Positions 25,602 to 34,494 of a DNA stretch of 64,000 nt are shown here, in pieces. How positions within the stretch are numbered: the stretch's first letter is position 1; each line of letters opens with the position of its first letter. The DNA is from Paracoccus endophyticus (lineage in GTDB: Bacteria > Pseudomonadota > Alphaproteobacteria > Rhodobacterales > Rhodobacteraceae): assembly GCF_003286075.1 (NCBI RefSeq), contig NZ_QLUV01000001.1, positions 310,001 through 374,000 of the forward strand, written 5' to 3'. Below the pieces are notes generated by a model, which was given only the letters and a program-made list of their open reading frames with translations, had not been told where the DNA came from and did no database searches. Both the position numbers and the translations under genes were made by a program.

Positions 25602-26462
25602 ATGACCCGCACCGTCTTTGTCAACGGCCAGTATCTGCCCGAGGATCAGGCCACCGTCTCGGTCTTTGACCGCGGGTTCCTGATGGCGGACGGCGTGTAT
25701 GAGGTCGTCAGCGTCCTGGACGGCAAGCTGCTGGATTTTGACGGACACATGAGGCGGCTGGCACGTTCGCTGGACGCGCTGGAGATCGCCCACCCGATGA
25801 GCGACGCCGACTGGCTGGCCGCGCACCGCCGGCTGGTCGCCGAGAACGGGGTGACGGACGGGCTGGTCTATCTGCAGGTCACGCGCGGCAATCCGGGGGA
25901 CCGCGATTTCGCCTATCCGCCCGCCGGCACGGCGCCGACGGTGGTGATGTTCACCCAGTCCAAGCCGGGGCTGGCCGACAACCCGCAGGCCGCGACGGGG
26001 CTGCGCGTCGTGACCGTGCCCGACATCCGCTGGCACCGCCGCGACATCAAGACGGTGCAGCTGCTGTATCCCAGCATGGCCAAGATGGAGGCCAAGGCCC
26101 GCGGCGCCGACGACGCCTGGATGGTCGAGGACGGGTTCGTGACCGAAGGCACGTCCAACAACGCCTATATCGTCAAGGGCGGCGCCATCGTCACGCGGGC
26201 GCTGTCGAACGACATCCTGCACGGCATCACCCGTGCGGCGGTGCTGCGATTCGCGCGCGAGGCGCAGATGACAGTCGAGGAGCGCAGCTTCACTGTGGAC
26301 GAGGCCAAGGCCGCGGACGAGGCGTTCATCACCTCGGCCAGCGCCTTTGTCATGCCGGTCGTGGCCATCGACGAGGCGGCCGTGGGCACCGGCGCGCCCG
26401 GCCCGGTCGCCCGCCGCCTGCGCGAGATCTATCTGGAGGAAAGCCGCCATACGGCCATATGA
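25602..26462 (+). CDS. D-amino-acid aminotransferase (class IV)
   Basis: A 286-residue fold-type IV PLP aminotransferase of the D-amino-acid (DAT) branch, which interconverts D-alanine/D-glutamate and their keto acids. It shows VSVFDRGFLMADGVYEV, the PLP lysine in HRRDIKTVQLL, and the VTEGTSNNAYIV and PRAVLRF-like C-terminal motifs typical of the family. Branched-chain or 4-amino-4-deoxychorismate specificity cannot be fully excluded. AGGAG lies eight bases upstream. D-glutamate supply for peptidoglycan is a plausible role given the wall genes nearby. Confidence 0.88.
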   Translation: MTRTVFVNGQYLPEDQATVSVFDRGFLMADGVYEVVSVLDGKLLDFDGHMRRLARSLDALEIAHPMSDADWLAAHRRLVAENGVTDGLVYLQVTRGNPGDRDFAYPPAGTAPTVVMFTQSKPGLADNPQAATGLRVVTVPDIRWHRRDIKTVQLLYPSMAKMEAKARGADDAWMVEDGFVTEGTSNNAYIVKGGAIVTRALSNDILHGITRAAVLRFAREAQMTVEERSFTVDEAKAADEAFITSASAFVMPVVAIDEAAVGTGAPGPVARRLREIYLEESRHTAI

Positions 26463-26468
26463 AACGAC

Positions 26469-26497
26469 AAGGGCCCGCCGATCCGGCGGGCCCTTTT
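26469..26497. terminator. Strong terminator after the aminotransferase gene
   Basis: A 10-bp perfect GC stem (26471-26480 with 26484-26493, loop ATC) is followed by TTTT. AA pairs with TT at the base, so the stem can extend. It lies between convergent genes and can serve both strands. Confidence 0.85.
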
Positions 26498-26515
26498 GCC
26501 AAAAGGTTTCAGGAA

Positions 26516-27460
26516 TCAACCGATGATCGTAGGGCCGGAGGGACCAACGACCCCACCCGTCAAACCCGCTGGCCCGCCGACAACGCTGCCTATGACGGCT
26601 CCCGTCGAACTGCTCCGGGCCACGAGGTCGATGTTCCCGACATCATTCGCATCGGTGTCCTGCAGCACGGCCAGAACTTGGCCGTTCACGACCAGTTGGG
26701 CATTCGCGCCCGCTTGCACGACCTCGACATCGGGGGGACTGTCGGTCGTGCCGACATAGTTCACCACGATCCGGTCGTCGCCCTGCCAGTCCGCAATCCG
26801 CGCGGCGGACTCCAGTCCAGCGTCCATCACGAAACGGTCGGACCCGTCGCCGCCGTCGCCGCTGTCGCCCGCGCCCAGCGTCAGCTCGTCGTCGCCATCC
26901 CCGCCATACAGCACGTCCGCCGCGTCCGAGGTGTCGTCGAAGGCGGCCATGGTGTCGTCGCCCTGCCCGCCCCGGATCGTCACCTGGCCGCCGTTCGCGG
27001 TCAGCAGGTCGTCGCCTTCCCGGTCATCGTCCTCGTCGTCGCCCCACAGCTCATGGGTGCCGCCGTTGACCGTGATGGTGTCGTCGCCCGAGCCGCCCCA
27101 CAGCGTGTCGCTGCCCTCGTCCGCGCCGAGGTCGAGGTCGCCGTACACGTCGTTGCCGGCGCCCAGGAACACCTCGTCGTCGCCGTCCTGCGCAAGGACG
27201 AGGTCGTCGCCGGTGCCGCCATAGATCGCGTCGTTGCCGCCGCCGCCGCTGACGGTGTCATCCCCCTCCCAGGCGCGGATGACCTCGTCCGCGGCGGTGC
27301 CGGTCAGGGCCTCGTCATCGGCGCTGCCATCGATCACGTCGCGCCCGCGGATCGGATCGTCGGGAAGCGGCTCAAGCTCGTCGTCGTCCGACGACGACAG
27401 CAGGCTGCCGATCCCGGCCACGCCCAGCACCCCAATCATCAGCAGAAACATCTGGTTCAT
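26516..27460 (-). CDS. Small RTX-type calcium-binding repeat protein with N-terminal anchor
   Basis: A 314-residue acidic protein. It begins with one hydrophobic segment (MNQMFLLMIGVLGVAGIGSLL), then an acidic linker, then many degenerate GGxGxD-like repeats (GGGGNDAIYGGTGDDLV, GGSGDDTI, GGQGDDTM, GGDGDDEL) that should form a calcium-loaded beta-roll. The last 70 or so residues are not repeats. Typical RTX exoproteins are far longer and use a C-terminal type I secretion signal, whereas here the N-terminal hydrophobic stretch suggests membrane anchoring or Sec export. No type I secretion genes are adjacent. Function is unknown. Confidence 0.8.
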   Translation of the reverse strand: MNQMFLLMIGVLGVAGIGSLLSSSDDDELEPLPDDPIRGRDVIDGSADDEALTGTAADEVIRAWEGDDTVSGGGGNDAIYGGTGDDLVLAQDGDDEVFLGAGNDVYGDLDLGADEGSDTLWGGSGDDTITVNGGTHELWGDDEDDDREGDDLLTANGGQVTIRGGQGDDTMAAFDDTSDAADVLYGGDGDDELTLGAGDSGDGGDGSDRFVMDAGLESAARIADWQGDDRIVVNYVGTTDSPPDVEVVQAGANAQLVVNGQVLAVLQDTDANDVGNIDLVARSSSTGAVIGSVVGGPAGLTGGVVGPSGPTIIG

Positions 27461-27490
27461 CGGTCCGTCCCCGTTGCCGCGCCTTGCGGA

Positions 27491-28282
27491 TCAATGCCCC
27501 AGAATCTGGCTGAGGAACAGCTTGGTCCGTTCGGATTGTGGATTGTTGAAGAACTCGTGCGGGGTGTTCTGCTCGACGATCTGGCCCTGGTCCATGAAGA
27601 TCACGCGGTTGGCCACCGCCTGCGCAAAGCCCATCTCGTGCGTCACGCACAGCATGGTCATGCCGTCCTCGGCCAGTTCGATCATCGTGTCCAGAACCTC
27701 CTTGATCATCTCGGGGTCAAGGGCGCTCGTCGGTTCGTCGAACAGCATGACCTTGGGTTCCATGCACAGCGACCGGGCGATCGCCACCCGCTGCTGCTGG
27801 CCGCCCGACAGCTGGCCGGGATACTTGTGCGCCTGTTCGGGGATGCGGACCTTTTCCAGATAGCGCATTGCCGTGGCGACCGCCTGCCGCCGCGGCACTC
27901 GCCGCACCCAGATCGGCGCCAGCGTGCAGTTCTCCAGCACCGTCAGGTGCGGGAACAGGTTGAAGTGCTGGAACACCATCCCGACCTCGGACCGGACCTG
28001 GTCGATGTGCTTGAGGTCGTTGGTCAGCTCGATCCCATCCACCACGATGCGGCCGGACTGGTGCGCCTCCAGCCGGTTGATGCAGCGGATCAGCGTCGAC
28101 TTGCCCGACCCGGACGGGCCGGCGATGACGATGCGTTCGCCCTTGTGGACGGTCAGGTCGATGTCGCGCAGGACGTGGAACGTGCCGAACCACTTGTTCA
28201 TGCGCTGGATCTCGATGGCCACCTGGTCGCTGACCGTCAGCGGTCGGCGGTCGGCGCTGCGGTCCGGGTGCGGGTCGGTCAT
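27491..28282 (-). CDS. bztD: Glutamate/glutamine/aspartate/asparagine ABC importer ATPase
   Basis: A 263-residue ABC ATPase of the polar amino-acid uptake family. Walker A is GPSGSGKST, the signature is [15 protein letters not shown], Walker B is [12 protein letters not shown], and the switch histidine lies in CVTHEMGFA. Gene order bztA-B-C-D on the - strand is that of Rhodobacter capsulatus. The start is the ATG at 28282, 11 bases after the bztC stop; the frame stays open far upstream but that part overlaps bztC. Confidence 0.95.
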   Translation of the reverse strand: MTDPHPDRSADRRPLTVSDQVAIEIQRMNKWFGTFHVLRDIDLTVHKGERIVIAGPSGSGKSTLIRCINRLEAHQSGRIVVDGIELTNDLKHIDQVRSEVGMVFQHFNLFPHLTVLENCTLAPIWVRRVPRRQAVATAMRYLEKVRIPEQAHKYPGQLSGGQQQRVAIARSLCMEPKVMLFDEPTSALDPEMIKEVLDTMIELAEDGMTMLCVTHEMGFAQAVANRVIFMDQGQIVEQNTPHEFFNNPQSERTKLFLSQILGH

Positions 28283-28293
28283 GGCAGTCCCCC

Positions 28294-29745
28294 TCAGCGG
28301 TGGTCGCGCTTCAGCCGCTGTTCCAGATACATGGAATACCGCGACATGCTGAAGCACAGGATGAAGAAGATGGCGCCGGTGAAGATATACGGCTCCCAGT
28401 AGGCGCCCTTCCAGGCGAAGGTCGCGCGGATCGTGTCGGCCATCTGCTTGAGCGGGTCGAACAGGCCCACGAAGGTGACCAGCGTGGTGTCCTTGAACAG
28501 CCCGATGAAGGTGCCGACGATGCCGGGGATGGAGATCTTCAGCGCCTGCGGCAGGATGATCAGGCGCTGCGCCTTCCAGTAATCGAGGCCCAGCGCGTCG
28601 GCGGCCTCGTACTGGCCGACCGGCAGGGCGGCCAGACCGCCGCGGATCACCTCGGCCATGTAGGCGGCGGCGAACAGCGTCACCATGATGATGACCCGCA
28701 GGATGATGTCGAAGTTCGTGCCCGGCGGCAGGAAATAGTTCAGCAGCAGCGAGGCCACGAACAGCAGCGTGATCAGCGGCACGCCGCGGATGAACTCGAT
28801 GAACATGACCGCGAAGGCCTTGACCACCGGCATGTCGGACCGCCGCGCCAGCGCCAGGATGATCCCCAGCGGCAGCGACATCACGATGCCCGCGACCCCG
28901 ATGGTGATCGCCAGGACAAAGCCGCCGAAGGCACGCGATTCGACCTGCGGCAGCGCCACCGGCAGCACGCCCTGAAGGACGCCCGCCACGGTCCCCGATG
29001 CAAACATCCACCATCCGGCCGCCGCCAGCACGCCCGCGGCCACGGCGAACAGGCCGAACCGCGCCAGCACCCGCCAGACGGCAAAGCCCACGACGAAGCC
29101 CGCCAGCACGCAGGCCGGCCCCCAGGCCGACCCGCCCCACAGCAGCCACACGGCTAGGAACGGAAACAGCAGGCTGAACACCAGCGCCCCGCGGTGGGCG
29201 TATTCGTTCAGCGCCGTCAGCCCGACCAGTGCGGCCGCCAGAACCGCCAGCACGCGCGGGGGCGCCCCCAGCAGGACGCAGAACGCAAAGGTCAGCACCG
29301 CCGCGACCGCCATGACCGTCCAGCGCAGGCCCCGGCTTTCAGTGAACAGCACCGGCGCGATGGCAAAGAACATCAGCCCGAACGCCGCCGTCGGCCGCCA
29401 GTATTCCGACGGCGGGAAGAAGCCGAACAGGAACTGGTTCCAGCGTTCCCGGATCACCGCAAAGCAGCCGCCGGTCGCGCCCTCGCCCCAGCGTTCGGCG
29501 ATGATCTGGCGACACTCGGCCATGCTGGAGGCGTTCCAGACCGAATGGCTGAACCACGGCCAGAAATGCGACACGAGGAACCACACGACCGCCAGTCCCA
29601 GCAGGGTCAGGATCGTGTTCAGCGGGCCCGAGAACAGGTTCTGGCGCAGCCACAGCACCACGCCGGACTGGCGCATGGGGGGTGCGGCCTGCGGCAGCAT
29701 GGTGTCGCGGACATAGGCCACGGTCTGGGCGTGAAGCTCGCTCAT
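28294..29745 (-). CDS. bztC: Polar amino-acid ABC importer permease BztC
   Basis: A 483-residue inner-membrane permease. The N-terminal half has several extra hydrophobic helices and a periplasmic loop ([23 protein letters not shown]). The C-terminal half is the standard amino-acid permease domain with the EAA loop ([24 protein letters not shown]). It heterodimerises with BztB and its start is one base from the end of bztB, so translation is probably coupled. Confidence 0.94.
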   Translation of the reverse strand: MSELHAQTVAYVRDTMLPQAAPPMRQSGVVLWLRQNLFSGPLNTILTLLGLAVVWFLVSHFWPWFSHSVWNASSMAECRQIIAERWGEGATGGCFAVIRERWNQFLFGFFPPSEYWRPTAAFGLMFFAIAPVLFTESRGLRWTVMAVAAVLTFAFCVLLGAPPRVLAVLAAALVGLTALNEYAHRGALVFSLLFPFLAVWLLWGGSAWGPACVLAGFVVGFAVWRVLARFGLFAVAAGVLAAAGWWMFASGTVAGVLQGVLPVALPQVESRAFGGFVLAITIGVAGIVMSLPLGIILALARRSDMPVVKAFAVMFIEFIRGVPLITLLFVASLLLNYFLPPGTNFDIILRVIIMVTLFAAAYMAEVIRGGLAALPVGQYEAADALGLDYWKAQRLIILPQALKISIPGIVGTFIGLFKDTTLVTFVGLFDPLKQMADTIRATFAWKGAYWEPYIFTGAIFFILCFSMSRYSMYLEQRLKRDHR

Positions 29746-29746
29746 C

Positions 29747-31009
29747 TCACCGCTCCTTCAGCCGGACGCTGGCGTTGTAGACGTTCATCACGCCCGAGAT
29801 GACCAGGCTGAGCGCCAGATAGATCGCCATCATCAGCAGCATCGATTCCATCTCGCGCCCAGTCTGGTTCAGGGTCGTGCCGCCCAGCGTGGCACGCAGG
29901 TCGGGATAGCCGACCGCGATCGCCAGAGAGCTGTTCTTGGTCAGGTTCAGGAACTGCGAGATCAGCGGCGGAATGATGACCCGCAGCGCCTGCGGCAGCA
30001 CCACCAGGGCCATGATCGGCCGGGCGCGCAGGCCCAGGGCCGCGGCGGCCTCGGACTGGCCGCGGCTGACGGCCATGATGCCCGCGCGCACGATTTCCGC
30101 GATGAAGGCGCCGGTGTACAGCGACAGCGCCAGCAGCAGCACGACAAAGCCGTTGTCCAGGTTCATGCCGCCGGCAAAGTTGAAGCCGCGCAGCTCGGGC
30201 GTGACCAGGTGCAGCCCGAACAGCCGCGACAGCGCGATCAGCGGCACCAGATACAGCGCCAGCGTGATCCACCAGGTCACCGGGCGGATGCCGGTCGCGT
30301 CCTGCCGCGCCTGCGCCCGCGCCCGGACCCAGCGGTGGATCAGCCAGGCCGCGGCCAGCGCCACCAGGAACGCCAGCAGCGGCGCGCTGAGGCTGAGCGG
30401 CCCCAGCACGACCGGGCCGGGGTCGTGGTCCACCCGCAGCGCGGGGACCGAGGTATAGCGGTTGGTGGGCGCCACGCTGTCGAACAGGATCATGCTGGCG
30501 CTGGCGGTCCCGTCCGCGGCGGGCCGGTAATCGCGCGGCGCGGGCATCGCCTCGGTGAACACGGCCATGATCACCAGGATCCACAGCAGCAGGGGGACGT
30601 TGCGGAACACCTCGACATAGACGGTCATCAGGCGGCTGACCAACCAGTTGCTCGACAACCGCAGGACGCCCACCAGCACCCCGATGATGGTGGCGAACAG
30701 ACAGCCCAGTGCCGACACCAGCAGCGTGTTCAGCAGGCCCACCCCGGCGGCCCGCAGATGCGTCGAATCAGAGCTGTAGGGGATCAGGCTGAACGGGATG
30801 TCATAGCCCGACCGATTGCCCAGAAAGCCGAAGTCGAAGGTCTTGCCCATCCGGGCCAGGTTCTCGACCGTGTTGCTGACCAGCCAGGCCGCGAACAGCA
30901 TGACCAGGATGAACACGCCCGCCTGAATGGTCAGCGACCGGTATCGTCGGTCGCGGACCAGCATGGACAGCCGGAAGGGGGGATCTTGCCCGGCGGGCAG
31001 GTCGGTCAT
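29747..31009 (-). CDS. bztB: Polar amino-acid ABC importer permease BztB
   Basis: A 420-residue permease with an N-terminal helix, a long periplasmic insertion between helices (about residues 160-260) characteristic of the Bzt/AapQ group, and a C-terminal permease domain with the EAA loop (EAAAALGLRARPIMALVVLPQALRV). It follows bztA after a stable intercistronic hairpin. Confidence 0.94.
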   Translation of the reverse strand: MTDLPAGQDPPFRLSMLVRDRRYRSLTIQAGVFILVMLFAAWLVSNTVENLARMGKTFDFGFLGNRSGYDIPFSLIPYSSDSTHLRAAGVGLLNTLLVSALGCLFATIIGVLVGVLRLSSNWLVSRLMTVYVEVFRNVPLLLWILVIMAVFTEAMPAPRDYRPAADGTASASMILFDSVAPTNRYTSVPALRVDHDPGPVVLGPLSLSAPLLAFLVALAAAWLIHRWVRARAQARQDATGIRPVTWWITLALYLVPLIALSRLFGLHLVTPELRGFNFAGGMNLDNGFVVLLLALSLYTGAFIAEIVRAGIMAVSRGQSEAAAALGLRARPIMALVVLPQALRVIIPPLISQFLNLTKNSSLAIAVGYPDLRATLGGTTLNQTGREMESMLLMMAIYLALSLVISGVMNVYNASVRLKER

Positions 31010-31097
31010 GCAGTCGCTCCCTGTTGCCGTCGCGCGCGGGCTTTGCGCCCGTCATCGTTCCGCCCGTGCCCGCCACGGCGGACGCGGGACCGCTGCC

Positions 31098-31124
31098 GGC
31101 GCGCGGGGGCGATCCCCGCGCGCC
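31098..31124 (-). promoter_or_regulatory. Intercistronic hairpin between bztA and bztB
   Basis: A perfect 11-bp GC stem (31098-31108 with 31114-31124, 5-base loop) begins about 9 bases after the bztA stop, with no U-tract. Such hairpins after binding-protein genes usually protect the upstream mRNA and make the binding protein more abundant than the membrane subunits. Confidence 0.65.
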
Positions 31125-31132
31125 CGCGTGCC

Positions 31133-32149
31133 TTACCGGAAGGGCATCGCGTACATCAGCCCGCCCTGCGTCCACTGGGCGTTCAGGCCGCGCGCCAGCC
31201 CGATCGGGGTCTGCTCGCCGATCGTCGCGGCGAAGATCTCGCCATAGTTGCCGGAGGCGGCGATGGCGCGCTTGGCCCAGTCCTTGTCCAGCCCCAGCAT
31301 CTTGCCATAGTCGTCCGAGGCGCCCAGCAGGCGCTGCACCTCGGGGTTGGTCGAGGATTTCGCCAGTTCCTCGAGGTTGGCCGAGGTGACGCCGTACTCC
31401 TCGGCCGCGATCAGCGCATAGAGCGTCCAGCGCACCACGTCGCCCCAGTTGTTGTCGCCGTGACGCACCGCCGGCCCCAGCGGCTCTTTCGAGATGATCT
31501 CGGGCAGGATGATGTGGTTTTCCGGGTCGGCGAAGGCCGCCCGCGTCGCCGCCAGCCCCGAGGCGTCGGTGGTGTAGGCGTCGCAGGCGCCGGCCATGTA
31601 CTGCTGCTCGCCCTCGGCGTTCGAATCGATGTTGACCGGCTGATAGGTCATGTTGTTGTGCTTGAAATAGTCGGCCAGGTTCAGCTCGGTCGAGGTGCCG
31701 GTCTGGATGCAGATCGTGGCCCCGTCCAGTTCCTTGGCGCTGGTCACGCCCAGATCCTTGCGGACCATGAAGCCCTGCCCGTCGAAGTAGTTCACCCCCA
31801 CGAAGTCCAGCTTGAGGTCGGTGTCGCGCTGGAAGGTCCAGGTCGAGTTGCGCGCCAGCACGTCCACCTCGCCCGACGCCAGCGCGGTGAAGCGCGTCTG
31901 GCCGGTGGTGGGGATGTATTTCACCTTGGAGGCATCGCCCAGCACGGCGGCGGCCACGGCCTTGCAGACTGCGATGTCGAAACCCGACCAGTTGCCGTTC
32001 GCATCCGGCGCGGCGAACCCGACCAGTCCGGTGTTGACGCCGCAGTTCAGGACGCCGCGCGCCTTGACGTCGGCCAGGGTGTCGGCTGCGGCCATCCCGC
32101 CGATCAGCGCCGCCGCGGCGACAGTGCCAAGGAATACCGTGGTTTTCAT
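31133..32149 (-). CDS. bztA: Glutamate/glutamine/aspartate/asparagine-binding protein
   Basis: A 338-residue periplasmic binding protein of the AapJ/BztA type. Signal peptide MKTTVFLGTVAAAALIGGMA with cleavage near AAA-DTL. The solute-binding family 3 signature is present as GFDIAVCKAVAAAVLGD, preceded by GVNTGLVGFAAPD, and YTTDASGLAATRAAF and LPEIISKEPLGP follow. It delivers acidic amino acids and their amides to BztBC. AGAGG precedes the ATG. The 158 bases upstream hold a TTGACG but no well-placed -10 was found. Confidence 0.95.
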   Translation of the reverse strand: MKTTVFLGTVAAAALIGGMAAADTLADVKARGVLNCGVNTGLVGFAAPDANGNWSGFDIAVCKAVAAAVLGDASKVKYIPTTGQTRFTALASGEVDVLARNSTWTFQRDTDLKLDFVGVNYFDGQGFMVRKDLGVTSAKELDGATICIQTGTSTELNLADYFKHNNMTYQPVNIDSNAEGEQQYMAGACDAYTTDASGLAATRAAFADPENHIILPEIISKEPLGPAVRHGDNNWGDVVRWTLYALIAAEEYGVTSANLEELAKSSTNPEVQRLLGASDDYGKMLGLDKDWAKRAIAASGNYGEIFAATIGEQTPIGLARGLNAQWTQGGLMYAMPFR

Positions 32150-32307
32150 GTGAACCTCTCTGTTTCCCGACTTCTTGGGTCGGTGTCTGGACCGTCAGGC
32201 GGCCCGTTGGACCCGCCGCCATGCGTGGCGGGCATAGGCGGTATGATGCTGATCGCATCCCGTGCGTCAAGGGCGACGCAGCCGCGCCGCCCTGCGCTGC
32301 CCCGCGA

Positions 32308-33030
32308 TCAGTCCCCCGATGCCTGCGCGCGCAGCAGCATCAGCAGCCGTTCGGCGGACTGCATCGCCGCGCGCCGGGCGGCGGCGGCAGCCTCGGCCTC
32401 GTCGTCGGTGCCCCATTCCTCGGTCTGGAACACCTCGTCCAGGCGGGACAGGTCATGCGCCTCGGCCGCGGTGATCCGGCCGTCCAGCACCGCCAGTCCC
32501 AGCACCAGCGAGCCGGGCAGCGTCACAAGGTCATGCAGGGCGGTCAGTTCCCACGCCGACAGCGCGGCGAGGCGGGCGCGCAGCGTGGCCAGGGCGGCGG
32601 CGTCCTGCGGAACGGGAATCACGCCCTGCGTGACCCTCAGGGCCGCGCCCTGTGCCGCGATCCAGTCCAGCAGCGGGTCCCACGCGGCCGCCTGGCGCGC
32701 GGCCAGTCGCTGCTGATGATCCGCGCGATAGCACAGAAGATCCGTCGCGCCGTACTCGGCCAGCATGTCGGCCACCGCGTCCACCTGCGGCCCCACCTTT
32801 TCCAGCGCCGCGTTGGCGGCGCGGGTCAGCGGCATCGAGAGGGGGTCGATCACGTCGGACTGCGCGTCCCATTCGGCGACGATCGCCTCCGCCAGCGGGC
32901 GGCTGGGCAGGACCAGCGGCTGCTTGCCGGGTGTGCGGACGGGCCGCCCGTCCAGCGTGACCTGCCAGCCGCCGGCCACCGGTTCCACGGCCGCGGTCGT
33001 CCAGAACCGGCGCGCTTTCCATTCGCTCAT
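32308..33030 (-). CDS. ATP12-family F1-ATPase assembly chaperone
   Basis: A 240-residue protein recognised as ATP12 by WKARRFWTTAAVEPVAGGWQVTLDGRPVRTPGKQPL, the EWDAQSDVIDPLSMPLTRAANAALE core and DLLCYRA. Mitochondrial ATP12 chaperones the F1 alpha subunit, and the alphaproteobacterial protein is its presumed ancestor type. It is the last gene of the rarA-crcB-rluC-atp12 run, 21 bases after rluC. Confidence 0.9.
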   Translation of the reverse strand: MSEWKARRFWTTAAVEPVAGGWQVTLDGRPVRTPGKQPLVLPSRPLAEAIVAEWDAQSDVIDPLSMPLTRAANAALEKVGPQVDAVADMLAEYGATDLLCYRADHQQRLAARQAAAWDPLLDWIAAQGAALRVTQGVIPVPQDAAALATLRARLAALSAWELTALHDLVTLPGSLVLGLAVLDGRITAAEAHDLSRLDEVFQTEEWGTDDEAEAAAAARRAAMQSAERLLMLLRAQASGD

Positions 33031-33051
33031 GCGCTTACCTCGCGATTGGCC

Positions 33052-34092
33052 TCATGCGTCCTCGAAGGGGTCGGCGGGCATCTCGTTCTCGTGCCAGCCC
33101 AGCGTCTTCCAGGTCCGCGCCATGTGTTCGGGCAGGGGCGCGGTCAGGGTGATGCGCTTGCCGGTGATCGGGTGGTCAAAGCTGATCGAGCGCGCGTGCA
33201 GGTGCAGCTTGCGGCTGATCTCTCCGCCCAGTTGCGCGCCCCAGCCGTCGCCCAGGTTCTCCTGCCCCGAGCCGCCGTATTTGCCATCGCCGATGATCGG
33301 GTGGCCGAGTTCCGCCATATGCGCGCGCAGCTGGTGCGTGCGGCCCGTCACCGGAACCAGCGCGCACCAGCTGACGCGGCTGCCCAGGCTGTCCAGCACG
33401 GCATAGTCGGTCGTCGCGCGCTTGGCGCCCTCGGTCTGCTCGACGCGGGCGGGGTGGACGCAGATCATCTTCTCGCCTTCGCCGCCGCGCCCGTGACCGG
33501 CCGCCTTGACCAGCCCGAAGCGCACGGTTCCCATGCGGGGCGAGGGGACGCCCGCCACCGCCGCCCAATAGATCTTGCGCGTGGTCCGCCCCCGAAAGGC
33601 CTCGGACAGCCGCCGGGCCACCCGATCGGTGCGCGCCAGCAGCAGGACGCCCGAGGTGTCCTTGTCCAGCCGGTGCACCAGCTTGGGCCGGTCCTTGTAG
33701 CCGAACATCAGCGCCGCGGTCAGCCCGTCCACATGGCGGTCGCCCTGCCCGCTGCCGCCCTGCGACGGCAGGCCCGCGGGCTTGTTCAGGGCGATTATGT
33801 GCTCGTCGCGCCACAGCACCGCGGCCTGGATCATCTCGGCGTCCGTCTCGCGCAGCGACGGGCGCTCGGCCGCGGCGGGGGCGGCGTCCGGCAGCGGCGG
33901 CACGCGCACCTCCTGCCCCGCCTCGACGCGGCTCGCGGGCTTGACGCGGCCGCCGTCCACGCGCAGCTGGCCCGTGCGGCACAGCTTCTCGATGGCGATC
34001 TGGTTCAGTTGCGGGAACTTGCGGCGCAGCCAGCGGTCCAGCCGCTGCTCGCCCTCGTCGTCGCCCACGCGGATCGTCTGCACGCCGCTCAT
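33052..34092 (-). CDS. RluC/RluD-type 23S rRNA pseudouridine synthase
   Basis: A 346-residue enzyme that isomerises specific uridines in 23S rRNA. It has an N-terminal S4 RNA-binding domain (QRLDRWLRRKFPQLNQIAIEKLCRTGQLRVDG) and a RluA-family catalytic domain with the HRLDKDTSGVLLLA motif, whose aspartate is catalytic, plus GRTHQLRAHMA. RluC (positions 955, 2504, 2580) is the likeliest assignment but the target sites cannot be told from sequence alone. The ATG overlaps the crcB stop by ATGA. Confidence 0.92.
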   Translation of the reverse strand: MSGVQTIRVGDDEGEQRLDRWLRRKFPQLNQIAIEKLCRTGQLRVDGGRVKPASRVEAGQEVRVPPLPDAAPAAAERPSLRETDAEMIQAAVLWRDEHIIALNKPAGLPSQGGSGQGDRHVDGLTAALMFGYKDRPKLVHRLDKDTSGVLLLARTDRVARRLSEAFRGRTTRKIYWAAVAGVPSPRMGTVRFGLVKAAGHGRGGEGEKMICVHPARVEQTEGAKRATTDYAVLDSLGSRVSWCALVPVTGRTHQLRAHMAELGHPIIGDGKYGGSGQENLGDGWGAQLGGEISRKLHLHARSISFDHPITGKRITLTAPLPEHMARTWKTLGWHENEMPADPFEDA

Positions 34093-34463
34093 CCCGCGAT
34101 CCCCCGCCCGATGGAAAGCCCCGCCGCGACCGCCGCCAGCGACAGCCCGACCGAGACCGCGACATAGGCCGCCGCGCCTGCGTGCTGCCCCCGCTGCCAC
34201 AGCCCCAGCGCATCCAGCGAAAACGCCGAGAAGGTGGTGAACCCGCCCAGCACGCCCGTCATCAGCAGTGGCGACCAGGCGGCGCCCCGCCCGGCCAGCA
34301 GCACGGCCAGCAGGCCGATCAGGAACGATCCTGCGACATTGACCGCCAGCGTCGCCACCGGAACGCCGGGGCCGAACGCCGCCAGCGCCGCACGATTGAC
34401 GCCGTGGCGCGCCACCGCGCCCACCGCCCCGCCCAAGGCCACCTGAAGAGTTGGGTTCATCAT
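34089..34463 (-). CDS. crcB: Fluoride channel CrcB/Fluc
   Basis: A 124-residue membrane protein with four helices. Family motifs are GGAVGAVARHGVNR, VNVAGSFLIG and GVLGGFTTFSAFSLD. Dual-topology Fluc dimers export fluoride. No fluoride riboswitch precedes it: only 31 bases separate it from the rarA stop, and it is embedded in an operon with rluC. Confidence 0.94.
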   Translation of the reverse strand: MMNPTLQVALGGAVGAVARHGVNRAALAAFGPGVPVATLAVNVAGSFLIGLLAVLLAGRGAAWSPLLMTGVLGGFTTFSAFSLDALGLWQRGQHAGAAAYVAVSVGLSLAAVAAGLSIGRGIAG

Positions 34464-34494
34464 GCCGCTGACCTGTAGGCGCGGCCCGCCAAAG

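Noticed and set aside
34464..34494. Fluoride riboswitch before crcB
   Set aside because: Only 31 bases separate crcB from rarA, too short for the riboswitch, and no conserved pseudoknot sequence is present.
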